Of a DNA stretch of 64,000 bases, positions 1 to 9,553 are shown one piece after another. The stretch lies in assembly GCA_004195025.1 (NCBI GenBank), contig SGBB01000007.1, forward strand, positions 26,412 to 90,411, in the 5' to 3' direction. This DNA is from Candidatus Acidulidesulfobacter diazotrophicus (GTDB taxonomy: Bacteria > SZUA-79 > Acidulodesulfobacterales > Acidulodesulfobacteraceae). Position 1 is the stretch's first letter; each line of letters opens with the position of its first letter. Below the pieces are notes generated by a model. It saw nothing but the letters and a program-made list of their open reading frames with translations. It was not told where the DNA came from and did not search any database. The position numbers and the translations under genes were made by a program.

Positions 1-1
1 T

Positions 2-1192
<1,191 letters not shown>

Positions 1193-1210
1193 ATATCATA
1201 ATATAACCGT

Positions 1211-1252
1211 CTTTAATCCTTATATAATATGTATATTATATAAGGATTAAAG
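1211..1252. terminator. Perfect 42-bp palindrome after the activator gene
   Basis: Two perfectly complementary 20-base arms (1211-1230 and 1233-1252) are separated by only two bases. The palindrome starts 18 bases after the stop codon of the sigma-54 activator. It has no T tract, so it may be a transcript 3' end stabiliser or bidirectional terminator rather than a standard intrinsic terminator. It could also be a protein-binding palindrome. Confidence 0.5.
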
Positions 1253-1280
1253 TAACCGTATATAGCCGTGAATTAACAAT

Positions 1281-1300
1281 ATATGATATGATATGATATG
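1281..1300. repeat. Pentanucleotide tandem repeat (ATATG)4
   Basis: Four exact copies of ATATG lie in the spacer between the activator and the MntA/HepT pair. No function is evident. Confidence 0.8.
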
Positions 1301-1316
1301 ATATAAAAAATAAAAA

Positions 1317-1350
1317 CTCAAAATTGCCGATAGAAAAGTTTATTTTGGGA
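1317..1350 (+). repeat. Left-end fragment of the MITE-like element
   Basis: The sequence from ctcaaaattgccgatagaaa onward matches the left terminus of the full element at 7802. Only this end is present here; the internal palindromes and the right terminus are missing. Confidence 0.65.
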
Positions 1351-1442
1351 AAAAGCAGAATATTGCGAATAAAAAATTATAGTTTTAAAATAGCAGCTTA
1401 TATTAACTTAGTATTAACTTATATTAATTCTTACAAATTATT

Positions 1443-1742
1443 ATGAATACGCAGCTAAGATATAAAGAAAATGAATTAGAAAAAATTATAGACATAATTA
1501 AACAATACGATAATACAGCTGAAATTATTTTTTTCGGTTCCAGGACAGATCTTTCAAAAAGAGGCGGAGATATTGATATTATGATAAAATTACACAATAT
1601 TGACAATATTATTAAAAGAAAAATTAGAGTTGAATTGATAAAAGCGATAGGAGATAGAAAAATTGATTTAATATTAACGGAAGATATCAACAAAAACGCC
1701 TTTATAAAAAATATTTATCATACAGGAATAAAATTTGATTAA
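1443..1742 (+). CDS. mntA: MntA-type minimal nucleotidyltransferase (antitoxin-like)
   Basis: This 99-residue protein has the minimal nucleotidyltransferase signature: FFGSR (Gly32-Ser33), nine residues, then Asp43-Ile-Asp45, and a later strand KIDLI that provides the third carboxylate (Asp75). In the MntA/HepT systems that have been studied, MntA transfers AMP to a tyrosine of the HEPN toxin and so neutralises it. The gene is directly followed by a HEPN-fold gene, 7 bases after the stop, so the two are very likely co-transcribed. No clear ribosome binding site precedes the ATG. The active-site residues look intact. It is the only defence or toxin-like pair in the window and is unrelated to the flagellar genes around it. 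Confidence 0.82.
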   Translation: MNTQLRYKENELEKIIDIIKQYDNTAEIIFFGSRTDLSKRGGDIDIMIKLHNIDNIIKRKIRVELIKAIGDRKIDLILTEDINKNAFIKNIYHTGIKFD

Positions 1743-1749
1743 AATTATT

Positions 1750-2196
1750 ATGAGCAAAAACATTGAAATATTCAAAGAAAATTTTGAAATTTTTGCAAAA
1801 ACAATTAATTGGCTTGATATATCTTATAAAAAATGTAATAAAACCGGCATTAAAAATAAATACACAAAAAATGAATTGGAAGCTTTTGAAGCATTATGCG
1901 CCAGATTTGGCAGATCTATAGATGTTTTTATAAATAAATTTCTCAGGGGTCTTGATATATTGGAACTTGAAAACATAGAAACAAAATTGGATATCGTGTT
2001 TAGGGCGGAAAAAAGGGGTTTTGTAGATTCTGCAGATGATTTAATAGCAATGAAAGATTTAAGGAATGAGATTGTACTTGAATATTTAGAAGATTCAATA
2101 ATAAGCAAGTTTGATGAGGTTCTTAAATATTCCTTGCAAATGTTAATGATTTACGATAAAGCTAAAAAATACTGTCTAAAAAAAGAATATATATAA
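1750..2196 (+). CDS. hepT: HEPN-domain (HepT/HI0074-like) partner of MntA, catalytic His replaced by Leu
   Basis: This 148-residue helical protein has the HEPN layout, ending in the motif region MKDLRNEIVLEYLED. Family members carry R-x4-H-x-Y, where Arg and His form the ribonuclease site and Tyr is the AMP acceptor. Here Arg105 and Tyr112 are kept, but the His position is Leu110, coded by CTT at 2077-2079, one base change from a His codon. This predicts loss of RNase activity with the modification site retained. The start is set at ATG 1750; an in-frame TTG at 1735 overlaps the end of mntA and is a weaker choice. The family assignment rests on the neighbour and the motif. The protein could also be a non-toxic substrate-binding subunit of the HI0074 type. 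Confidence 0.75.
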   Translation: MSKNIEIFKENFEIFAKTINWLDISYKKCNKTGIKNKYTKNELEAFEALCARFGRSIDVFINKFLRGLDILELENIETKLDIVFRAEKRGFVDSADDLIAMKDLRNEIVLEYLEDSIISKFDEVLKYSLQMLMIYDKAKKYCLKKEYI

Positions 2197-2255
2197 TATT
2201 TCAAGTAATTTTCTTTATAATAATAGTCGTAATTTTTTTAAGTTAAAATAAAATA

Positions 2256-2271
2256 CGGCACGGATATTGCT
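2256..2271 (+). promoter_or_regulatory. Sigma-54 (-24/-12) promoter candidate for flgD-flgE
   Basis: CGGCACGGATATTGCT matches the sigma-54 consensus TGGCACG-N4-TTGCW at all fixed positions except the first base, with correct 12-base spacing between the GG and GC pairs. It lies 134 bases upstream of flgD, the first gene of the hook operon, and a sigma-54 activator gene is 1 kb away. Confidence 0.7.
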
Positions 2272-2404
2272 TAACATATAATATGATAATATAATATGAT
2301 AATACTGGAACGTAAATATAAATATAAAGGAAAATTTTTCCGCAAATTAACAATAAATAATAAAAAAAAGGAAAAATTTTCATAAATAATATGGAGGAAA
2401 TAAA

Positions 2405-3133
2405 ATGTCCGTAAATTCTCTTTTTGGGGCGCCGACCACAGCTGCTTCAACAATACCTAGTGCGTCTTCAACATCGTCTCAAGCGGCAGCGCCGTCAAAT
2501 ATGTACGGTTCGGCATCATCGTCAAGCAACAGCAATTTGATAAGCGAGAGTTCTTTTATGACTTTAATGGTTAAAGAACTTCAAAATCAAAATCCTCTTC
2601 AGCCTATGTCTAATACGCAATTTATTTCTGAGTTAGCTCAGTTTAATTCTATGAATGAACTAAGCACGATGAATACATCTATGAGCAGTTTAGTTTCTTC
2701 TGAAAATCAGGCGGCAATGGGCAGCGCCGTTAATTTAGTCGGTAAAACCGTTCAGGCAAACGGAAATTCTTTGCAATACGGCGGCAGCGGAACGGTTAAT
2801 TTAGCTTATTCGCTTCCTCAAAATTCAGCAAACACTTCAATGGATATATATAATAGTTCAGGCAATCTTGTATATAACACAAATTTAGGCGCAGAAACCG
2901 CGGGTAGCCAGAGCTTTGACTGGAATGGAATGACTAATTCAGGAACGCAGGCTCCACAAGGAAATTACTCATTTTCGGTTAATGCTTCCGATTCGTCGGG
3001 CAATTCTATAACGGCGCAAACTATGGCAGGCGGAACCGTAACGGGAATAACTTCTTCAAACAGCGGAGCGGTAGAGCTTGAGCTTAACAACGGAACTACT
3101 GTGCCTTTATCAAGCGTTCAAGGCATCAGCTAA
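2405..3133 (+). CDS. flgD: Flagellar hook capping / scaffold protein FlgD
   Basis: FlgD caps the growing hook and guides FlgE polymerisation. The N-terminal 45 residues are a Ser/Ala-rich secretion leader. Then comes the family signature FMTLMVKELQNQNPLQPMSN, followed by FISELAQFNSMNELSTM at residues 50-90. The C-terminal half (about 110-230) fits the Tudor/FnIII-like FlgD core, with GKTVQANG and FDWNGMTNSG. At 242 residues it has the usual length. A clear GGAGG ribosome binding site lies 8 bases before the ATG. It is followed by flgE after 64 bases, the common hook order flgD-flgE, probably transcribed from the sigma-54 element upstream. Confidence 0.95.
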   Translation: MSVNSLFGAPTTAASTIPSASSTSSQAAAPSNMYGSASSSSNSNLISESSFMTLMVKELQNQNPLQPMSNTQFISELAQFNSMNELSTMNTSMSSLVSSENQAAMGSAVNLVGKTVQANGNSLQYGGSGTVNLAYSLPQNSANTSMDIYNSSGNLVYNTNLGAETAGSQSFDWNGMTNSGTQAPQGNYSFSVNASDSSGNSITAQTMAGGTVTGITSSNSGAVELELNNGTTVPLSSVQGIS

Positions 3134-3197
3134 TTTATTAATTTATTAAATAAAAAATAAAAAAAATTAAATATTTTTTTAGGCAGGAGAAAACAAA

Positions 3198-4916
3198 ATG
3201 TCAGCTAATGCTCTTTTTACAGCAGTTTCAGGATTAAACGCCAACCAGACATATCTGGGAGTTATAGGAAACAATATTGCAAACTCTAATACTATCGGTT
3301 TTAAAAGCTCCAATCCGATATTTGAAAATCTTGTCAGTCAGACTTTAAGCGGAACATCAAGTTCGCAGGAAGGACTCGGCACAAATTTATATTCTATTCA
3401 GCAGCAATTTGGACAGGGGGCGTTACAGACGACTTCAAATCCGCTTGATATGGCTGTTGACGGAAACGGATTTTTTATTGTAAAAGCTCCTAACGGAACT
3501 CAATATTATACAAGAAACGGTCAATTTTCAGAAAATAATAACGGAAATATTGTAGATCCTACCGGAAATATAGTCCAGGGTTATGCGCTAAATTCTTCCG
3601 GTGTCGCAACATCAGGTTCTCCCCAAAATATAAGTCTTAACACGGGGGCGATAGCTCCTCAAGCTACTACCACTGCAACTTTGACGGCAAATCTCAATTC
3701 AACTATATCGCCGCAAACAACTCCTACTACAACGACAGGGACATTTGCAGGGGGTTATCTTACATCTTCGGCAGCAGCAGGGTCAACAACCATTACTGTT
3801 AACTCTGCCACAAATTTTAGCGCAACATCCGGTAATGCCGCTAATTCAATTCTTATAGGCAACGGTGATGGAACCAATAATCTTTATACCATTAAATCTA
3901 TTACCGGCAATACTATTACATTAAATCAACCTCTTTCAAGTTCTATTCTTCAAAATACTGCGGTTTCACAAAATACATTAGGGTTAACAAGTATGTCGGG
4001 TATATCGCAAGGGGATTCTATACAGATAAATGCTAACGGAACAGCTGCAAGCTCAACAGTTGACCCTTACCAATTTTTAAATACGGTTGCAAGCGTTAGT
4101 ACGACGGCTAGCACTGTTAATTTATCTAACGCTATGCCGCTTCCGTCGGCAGGTTTCACTGCAGGAGGCGGTGTTATAGCAGGTCCTTCTTCCGATTATT
4201 ATTCTACTACGATAAATACTTACGATTCTTTAGGAAACGCCTTACCTTTAAATGTTACTTTTGCTCCGTCATTTTCAACGGCGGGCAATTGGAATGTTTA
4301 TTATTCCTTTAACGGAACAGCGGCGCAAAGACAGTCGCTTTCTGCAACAGCCCCGGATGTTACTTTTAATTCTAACGGTCAGATTACGTCAGGAGCTTCT
4401 CAAACATTAACTGATGCGCCAACTTATGTGAGCCCTTCTACGACTACGCTTCCCGATGGAGCAACTGAGCCTTTAAATGTTGCTTTAAACTTGACTAATC
4501 TTACCCAGTATGCAGCAACATCGGCGACGACATCATTTATTCAAGACGGTTATTCTACGGGGACGCTTACAAGTTTTACGGTAGATAAATCAGGAAGAAT
4601 ATCAGGACTATTTTCAAACGGACAGACTAAATATTTATATCAGGTAGCGCTTGCTAATTTTATTGCTCCGACTGGTTTAGTATCTGAAGGCAACAGTCTT
4701 TATTCTCAGAGTTATTCTTCGGGGCAGCCTGCAATAGGGACCGCTCAGACGGGAAATTTCGGATATATTACCGATTCAGCGTTAGAGCAGTCTAATGTAA
4801 ACATTTCAACACAGTTTACAAATATGATAATAGCGCAAAACGCTTATGTGGCAAATTCAAAAGTGCTGACTACAGAAAACGCGATGCTGACATCGCTTGA
4901 ACAAGCAATACCATAA
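3198..4916 (+). CDS. flgE: Flagellar hook protein FlgE
   Basis: The hook subunit. The N-terminus ALFTAVSGLNANQTYLGVI followed by GNNIANSNTIGFKSS is the conserved flagellar rod/hook motif. The region GNGFFIVKAPNGTQYYTRNG at about 90-110 is the FlgE/F/G signature. The C-terminus (LEQSNVNISTQFTNMIIAQ, then NAYVANSKVLTTENAM) forms the inner-tube coiled coil. At 572 residues it is longer than the enteric hook protein (about 400). The extra length is a Thr/Ser/Ala-rich middle (about 155-420), probably surface-exposed D2/D3 domains. An AGGAG ribosome binding site precedes the ATG. Confidence 0.96.
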   Translation: MSANALFTAVSGLNANQTYLGVIGNNIANSNTIGFKSSNPIFENLVSQTLSGTSSSQEGLGTNLYSIQQQFGQGALQTTSNPLDMAVDGNGFFIVKAPNGTQYYTRNGQFSENNNGNIVDPTGNIVQGYALNSSGVATSGSPQNISLNTGAIAPQATTTATLTANLNSTISPQTTPTTTTGTFAGGYLTSSAAAGSTTITVNSATNFSATSGNAANSILIGNGDGTNNLYTIKSITGNTITLNQPLSSSILQNTAVSQNTLGLTSMSGISQGDSIQINANGTAASSTVDPYQFLNTVASVSTTASTVNLSNAMPLPSAGFTAGGGVIAGPSSDYYSTTINTYDSLGNALPLNVTFAPSFSTAGNWNVYYSFNGTAAQRQSLSATAPDVTFNSNGQITSGASQTLTDAPTYVSPSTTTLPDGATEPLNVALNLTNLTQYAATSATTSFIQDGYSTGTLTSFTVDKSGRISGLFSNGQTKYLYQVALANFIAPTGLVSEGNSLYSQSYSSGQPAIGTAQTGNFGYITDSALEQSNVNISTQFTNMIIAQNAYVANSKVLTTENAMLTSLEQAIP

Positions 4917-4951
4917 TATAATATAGTTATTGCAAAATAGCAAAGAGTTAT

Positions 4952-5182
4952 CTAAAATTGCAGGTAGAGATTTATAGTTCTGGATTCCCGCTTTCGCGGG
5001 AATGACTTTGAAAAATTTTAAAAGTTCACCCGTTAGGTGTCATTCCTGCGAAAGCAGGAAAGTTCCGAAAGTAGAAACGCACGCCGTTTCTGTTCATGAG
5101 GCTATAAGCCGAGAGCGAAGCGGTTATCCTGCGTTATTAATGCATTGCAGTATATTTAACAATCTCTATCGGCAATTTTGGG
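4952..5182 (+). mobile_element. MITE-like element, copy with degenerate left end
   Basis: This spacer between flgE and fliK holds a copy of the dispersed element. The right terminus ctatcggcaattttggg is intact. The left terminus ctaaaattgcaggtagag is a decayed version of ctcaaaattgccgatagaa. Internal parts are the palindrome attcccgctttcgcgggaat (4984-5003), the variant cattcctgcgaaagcagg and the module with agaaacgcacgccgtttct. It is visibly richer in GC than its flanks. The open frame at 5002-5205 is only a reading frame through the element and is not annotated. The rest of the spacer (5183-5293) shows no gene. Confidence 0.75.
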
Positions 5183-5293
5183 ATATCTTCAACACTGTAA
5201 TATAAAGATAATTATTTCTATAAGCCTAACTATCCTCCCTTTTTAAGGAAGAGAGTTAGAAATTAATATAAAAATAAAATAAGTGAAATAAAA

Positions 5294-7258
5294 ATGCTGA
5301 ATAATTTTAATATATTGCAAACCGGAGCAGGTATTATCGGTTCTAATTTCAACAATACAGAAGGTAATTTGCCGCAAAATTCATTGTCGGCATATATCGG
5401 TAATTCTGCCGATTCCGAATTCAGCAATATGCTGAATAATTTTAATTTGTCATTAGAAAATCACAATAATAGCTATTCAAGTATTACTTCAAATAATTCT
5501 TCAGCTAACGATAGTTTTCTGCAGGCAAATTTGTCGGAAAATAACGGCGGCAATAATACTGCAAATACCGAAAATACGGCATATACGGGCAGCGCTTCAT
5601 ATCCGAACGGTTCAATAAACAATATGCAAGTTTCAACTGTTTCTAATCAGAATAATTATTATAATAATTATGGCAGAGGCAATATTATTTCAGAGAACCC
5701 TGAAAATAATTCAGCTAATAATAATTCTATTCAAAATAATGCAAATCCGGCTTATTCCGAAGAGCAGGCGCAATCTTCAAGCGCTTCAGATTCTACTTCG
5801 CATACTACCGGTTCAAATAGCATCGCAGGAAATAATGATAAACCTGCGCATCATAAGCTTAATACTGGGCAAAACAGTAATTTATCCCAAAAAAATGATA
5901 TGTATACTGCCGCTTTTAATAATGATAATAGTTTACATAGCAAAACGAGAGAAATATCAAATTCTAATAGCGGCAATATAGAATCAGAACATAAATTTAC
6001 AGGTAAGAACCATAATAATTCTAAAAATGATATTAATACCAAAAATAGCGCAGATATAAACATAAATTCCGTCAACAGCAAAATAAGCAAACATAAAATT
6101 ATCGATAATAACAGCAATAATAAGGACAATGAAATAAATACTGCCGATAACGGCAACAGCAAAAATAGCGGAAATAATATCAGCAAAACGGATGCAAATG
6201 ATATAACGGCTATTAACAATAACAATGCCGAATCCGCCGATAATAGCCCTTTAGGTAAGTCTTTAAGCGCGGACGGCGGTAAAAACACAAATAATTTGGA
6301 ACATAAAAAAATTAATAATATCAATGACGCCGTTAAAAATGAAAGCGGTAATATTAACAATAACGGTAATAAAAATAATAGTAATATAAATGCGGATATG
6401 TCACATAATGCTGATACTTCAAATACCGACGCCGCACATAAAAATAAAATAAATGACGGCAAAAACATTAACGACGGAAATATTACAAACATAAATTCAA
6501 ATTCTGGCTCATCTTCTAAATCACAGCTTAACAATGCCGAATTATCGGCTTTAGCCGCCAATATTTACGAAAAAAGCAAAATAGAATCTAATAAATTAAA
6601 CGGCGCCGAAAATAAAACAAATAAAATAAATTTGTTAAATGATAAAAATTCAGAAATTAATATATTGAACGGCGGACTGCCACAGTCCGAATCTTCAAAC
6701 AGCGGCGGCGCAGGGGGGTTAGGTTCTAATTTTTCAAACGAATTATCCGCCGGTTTAAATAATGATATTCATAATGCCGATAACGGCAGTTCAACGCCGG
6801 GGTCTATTACTGCAAGCACTCTGTCGGTTATGCTCAGGAAAAATATGCAGTCTGCCGTTATAACGCTAAAACCTGCTTCGCTCGGCAGCATTAAAATTAA
6901 TCTTGCAATTACAGGCGCAGGCAAAGACGAAATAAACGGAATAAACGGATTAAACAAATTAATTACAGTTAATATTGTAACGCAGACTAATGAAGCAAAA
7001 ACTATTTTACAGTCTTCCGCCGCTAATTTAACCGACGGACTTAAAAATCAAGGATTTACGGGTGTTAATTTAAATATCAGTTCAGGATTTAATAGTAGCG
7101 GCAGAGATAATGCAAATGCCGAAAATTCAAAAAACAGCGGCAAAAATTATGCTTCCGCTTCAAACAGCGGAAATGCAGGCGCATTGGCAGGCGATGTAAT
7201 AAATAACGGCATATTACCGATGCTCCGCGCAAATTCTATTATTGATTATTTTGTTTAA
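5294..7258 (+). CDS. fliK: Flagellar hook-length control protein FliK
   Basis: FliK is the secreted molecular ruler that ends hook growth by acting on FlhB. The first ~480 residues are low-complexity, dominated by Asn and Ser, and match no domain. The C-terminal domain (about 500-620) shows the Flg_hook signature: residues AVITLKPASLGSIKINLAIT, then the stretch ITVNIVTQTNEAKTILQSSA and LKNQGFTGVNLNIS. At 654 residues it is longer than most. The gene sits after flgD-flgE and before fliJ. No good ribosome binding site is visible before the ATG. Confidence 0.85.
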   Translation: MLNNFNILQTGAGIIGSNFNNTEGNLPQNSLSAYIGNSADSEFSNMLNNFNLSLENHNNSYSSITSNNSSANDSFLQANLSENNGGNNTANTENTAYTGSASYPNGSINNMQVSTVSNQNNYYNNYGRGNIISENPENNSANNNSIQNNANPAYSEEQAQSSSASDSTSHTTGSNSIAGNNDKPAHHKLNTGQNSNLSQKNDMYTAAFNNDNSLHSKTREISNSNSGNIESEHKFTGKNHNNSKNDINTKNSADININSVNSKISKHKIIDNNSNNKDNEINTADNGNSKNSGNNISKTDANDITAINNNNAESADNSPLGKSLSADGGKNTNNLEHKKINNINDAVKNESGNINNNGNKNNSNINADMSHNADTSNTDAAHKNKINDGKNINDGNITNINSNSGSSSKSQLNNAELSALAANIYEKSKIESNKLNGAENKTNKINLLNDKNSEINILNGGLPQSESSNSGGAGGLGSNFSNELSAGLNNDIHNADNGSSTPGSITASTLSVMLRKNMQSAVITLKPASLGSIKINLAITGAGKDEINGINGLNKLITVNIVTQTNEAKTILQSSAANLTDGLKNQGFTGVNLNISSGFNSSGRDNANAENSKNSGKNYASASNSGNAGALAGDVINNGILPMLRANSIIDYFV

Positions 7259-7312
7259 GTTTTAGATTTAAATATAATTATAGATTTAAACTAAAGTAAA
7301 GGTTTGAAAATA

Positions 7313-7750
7313 ATGCCGTTTAAATTTAATAACATTTTAGAGTATAGAAAATTAATAGAAGATAAATCCTATGTTGAATTTTCAAAAGTTCAAAAAGAAT
7401 ATATTAAAATTAATTTGAATATAAATAATATTAAAAATAAAATAGAAGACTTTAAATTGAACTATTCTAAGAATGCTTCAGGCATTTCATCTATTAATGA
7501 TTTTTTGATTTTAGAAAGCGGATATCAAGGATTAATGAATAGTTTAGATACAACGCTTAGAGAAAAAGATATTATTGAAAAAGAATTGGAAAAAAAAAGA
7601 TTATATCTGTTACAATCCAAAATAGAATTTGAAAAAATAAAAAAATTGAAAGATAAATATCTTGCTATTGATAAATTAAATTTAATTAAAAAAGAAGAAA
7701 TGATACTAAATGATTTAACATCAAATAAATATAACACTGAACAAAATTAA
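7313..7750 (+). CDS. fliJ: Flagellar export protein FliJ
   Basis: A 145-residue, almost wholly helical coiled-coil protein beginning MPFKFNNILEYRKLIEDKSY, the usual FliJ opening (PFxFxxxLxxRxxxE). FliJ is the stalk of the FliI ATPase ring and contacts FlhA. I chose ATG 7313 rather than the upstream TTG at 7304, because the AAAGG ribosome binding site (7298-7302) is well spaced from the ATG and too close to the TTG. It follows fliK by about 55 bases. Its partner fliI is far away, at 52089. Confidence 0.75.
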   Translation: MPFKFNNILEYRKLIEDKSYVEFSKVQKEYIKINLNINNIKNKIEDFKLNYSKNASGISSINDFLILESGYQGLMNSLDTTLREKDIIEKELEKKRLYLLQSKIEFEKIKKLKDKYLAIDKLNLIKKEEMILNDLTSNKYNTEQN

Positions 7751-7795
7751 AATATTCATATTCTAATTATAAAAAATTTATATAGAATAATATTA

Positions 7796-8041
7796 TTTAT
7801 CCTCAAAATTGCCGATAGAAAAGTTTATTCTGGATGACCGCTTCGCTCTCGTGCCTAACGACACTCGTGAACAGAAACGGCATGCGTTTCTATCTTCGGA
7901 ACTTTCCCGCCTACGCGGGAATGACGTTGAGGAATTTTAAAAGTTCACCCATTGGATGTCATTCCTGCGAAAGCAGGAATCCAGCGTTATTAATGCATTG
8001 CGGTATATTTAACAATCTCTATCGGCAATTTTGGGTTTATC
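7796..8041 (+). mobile_element. MITE-like element, complete copy with target-site duplication
   Basis: The element spans 7802-8035. The left end ctcaaaattgccgatagaaa and the right end ctatcggcaattttggg are inverted repeats of each other. TTTATC flanks it on both sides (7796-7801 and 8036-8041), a 6-bp target-site duplication. Inside are the imperfect inverted module agaaacggcatgcgtttct and two palindromes, ttcccgcctacgcgggaa and attcctgcgaaagcaggaat. There is no transposase gene, so a transposase encoded elsewhere would be needed. The open frame at 7834-8058 is an artefact of the element. Confidence 0.85.
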
Positions 8042-8120
8042 TGATGCTTTTGACTTAAATATAATTTAAATATATAATTAATATAAAATATTTTAACAAA
8101 TAAAATTAACTATTAACTAT

Positions 8121-8549
8121 ATGGTTTGTAGCGTTAATAAAGAATATAAATATATATTTTTTTCTTTTTCAATTTTTTTATTTTTTTTAATTCTTTTATT
8201 ATTTCAATTTTATTTAACCGTCGGAAATGTTTATGCATCAAAGTTAAGCACTGAACAATCTAAAATTAAAATTTTAAAAGAACAGATAAAAACCGAGTTA
8301 AACGAACTAAAAAAAATAGAAACTAAAATAAGTACCATAAAAGCTTCGCAGAAATCTACAGTTAAAAACCTTATTATTGTCTATTCATCTATGAGTTCTA
8401 AAAAAGCAGCTGCAATATTGCCCCATGTAAACAGGCAGCTGGCTATTTACATACTGTCTCATATGAATCCCAAAGCTGCCTCGTCAATAATTTCACGTAT
8501 GAAAACAAAATCCGCCGTTTTTTTTACAAACAGCATTGCAGGAAAATAA
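8121..8549 (+). CDS. motE: MotE-like flagellar motility protein
   Basis: A 142-residue protein with an N-terminal membrane segment (about 13-35), a charged coiled coil (about 45-80), and a C-terminal part with repeated motifs, MSSKKAAAILPHVNRQLAIY and MNPKAASSIISRM. These helices match the MgtE-N-like domain of MotE (COG3334), a periplasmic chaperone or organiser of stator proteins. Such genes commonly follow fliJ or precede fliL, as here. The start follows the MITE-like insertion, so its own promoter region may have been altered by the element. The last codons are copied once more downstream (see the repeat at 8533). Confidence 0.7.
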   Translation: MVCSVNKEYKYIFFSFSIFLFFLILLLFQFYLTVGNVYASKLSTEQSKIKILKEQIKTELNELKKIETKISTIKASQKSTVKNLIIVYSSMSSKKAAAILPHVNRQLAIYILSHMNPKAASSIISRMKTKSAVFFTNSIAGK

Positions 8550-8633
8550 TTTTACATTTTTTTAATATATAAATTAATAAAAATAAATTAGCCTATTTTT
8601 TTCTCTTGCATTGCAGGAAAATAATTTTACATT
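8533..8633 (+). repeat. 26-bp direct duplication at the motE 3' end, period 75 bp
   Basis: The bases gcattgcaggaaaataattt plus the next six occur at 8533-8558, spanning the motE stop codon, and again at 8608-8633. They are separated by 49 AT-rich bases. The rest of the 8550-8861 spacer is AT-rich and holds the fliL promoter. Confidence 0.85.
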
Positions 8634-8789
8634 ATTATTTCAATATATTTTTAATATTAGTATATAGAAAAATACTAGTTGTCAAAAATATGACATTATG
8701 ATATATAGTATTTTAATATCTATCATAATATATTAAATGTTTTATATTAAAACATAAATTTATCAATAATATTGAATACATTTAGCTAA

Positions 8790-8805
8790 TGGCATAATTG
8801 TTGCA
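8790..8805 (+). promoter_or_regulatory. Sigma-54 (-24/-12) promoter for the fliL operon
   Basis: TGGCATAATTGTTGCA has the GG and GC pairs at the exact sigma-54 spacing and the TTGCA -12 element. It ends 56 bases before the fliL start, a typical distance. Confidence 0.75.
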
Positions 8806-8861
8806 ATTATATTGAAAATATTTTGTATTAAAATTTTGGTACATACGGGAGGAATTATATA

Positions 8862-9404
8862 ATGGCGGGTGAAAAGCCAAATGGCAGTAAAGAAATGGGT
8901 GGAGACGACAGCGAATTGTCATCTATTGAGGGTTTAGATTCTAAAAAAATTAAAAATAAATCAGGATTAAAAAAAATTATTTTTATAGTCGTTCCCATAT
9001 TAATATTACTTGGCGGCGGTTTTGCAGTGTATCATTTTATTTTATCTAAACCTGCAGGCAAGGTTGCGCCTACTGCAATAAACGTTAGAAAAAATATTAC
9101 GCCGGGAAACATGATAGAACTTAAACCGTTTTTGACAAATCTTGCAAATAAAAATTCTTCAAGCTATGTTAAGGCTTCAATAACTGTAGAACTTAAACCC
9201 GGAGGTAATGCAGGACTTTTTAAACAGCTTACCCCTCAAATAAGAAACAGTATAATTATGATATTAAGTTCAAAAACATCCCATGAAATTAACACCCCTG
9301 CAGGGATAACTGCTTTAAGGCATCAAATAGCAAGAAGCCTTAACAGAATTTTAGGACGAGGGCAGGTTGTCAGTGTTTATTTTAATAATTATTTAGTGCA
9401 GTAA
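8862..9404 (+). CDS. fliL: Flagellar basal body-associated protein FliL
   Basis: FliL surrounds the stator units and supports torque. It is a single-pass inner membrane protein: cytoplasmic residues 1-42, membrane segment about 43-63 (IIFIVVPILILLGGG), then a periplasmic domain with MIELKPFLTNLANKN, YVKASITVEL and LTPQIRNSIIMILSSKT. The end RQIxxxLN is seen as RHQIARSLNRIL. Length 180 residues is normal. A strong GGGAGG ribosome binding site and a -24/-12 promoter precede it. It starts the fliL-M-N-O-P-Q-R-flhB-flhA run. Confidence 0.94.
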   Translation: MAGEKPNGSKEMGGDDSELSSIEGLDSKKIKNKSGLKKIIFIVVPILILLGGGFAVYHFILSKPAGKVAPTAINVRKNITPGNMIELKPFLTNLANKNSSSYVKASITVELKPGGNAGLFKQLTPQIRNSIIMILSSKTSHEINTPAGITALRHQIARSLNRILGRGQVVSVYFNNYLVQ

Positions 9405-9553
9405 TTTTAATTATTTAATGATTTAATTTATTTTTTAATTTTAATTTTAATGTAATTTGACTTGTTTTAATTTATTCCAATTTAATTTAACTTAAGTTGA
9501 CTTAACTTAGTTTATTTTTATAATGTTTGTTATTCTAAAATTAATTTAATATT

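Noticed and set aside
5002..5205. 67-residue open frame between flgE and fliK
   Set aside because: It runs through the MITE-like element and the similar frame at 7834-8058 shares the same element sequence. The shared peptide reflects repeat DNA, not a conserved protein.
5851..6561. 236-residue Leu-rich antisense frame
   Set aside because: It is opposite the Asn/Ser-rich part of fliK, whose codons give long Leu/Ile/Phe frames on the other strand. No start signals or domains are seen.
7834..8058. 74-residue open frame before the motE-like gene
   Set aside because: It is again a reading frame through the mobile element and has no ribosome binding site or domain.
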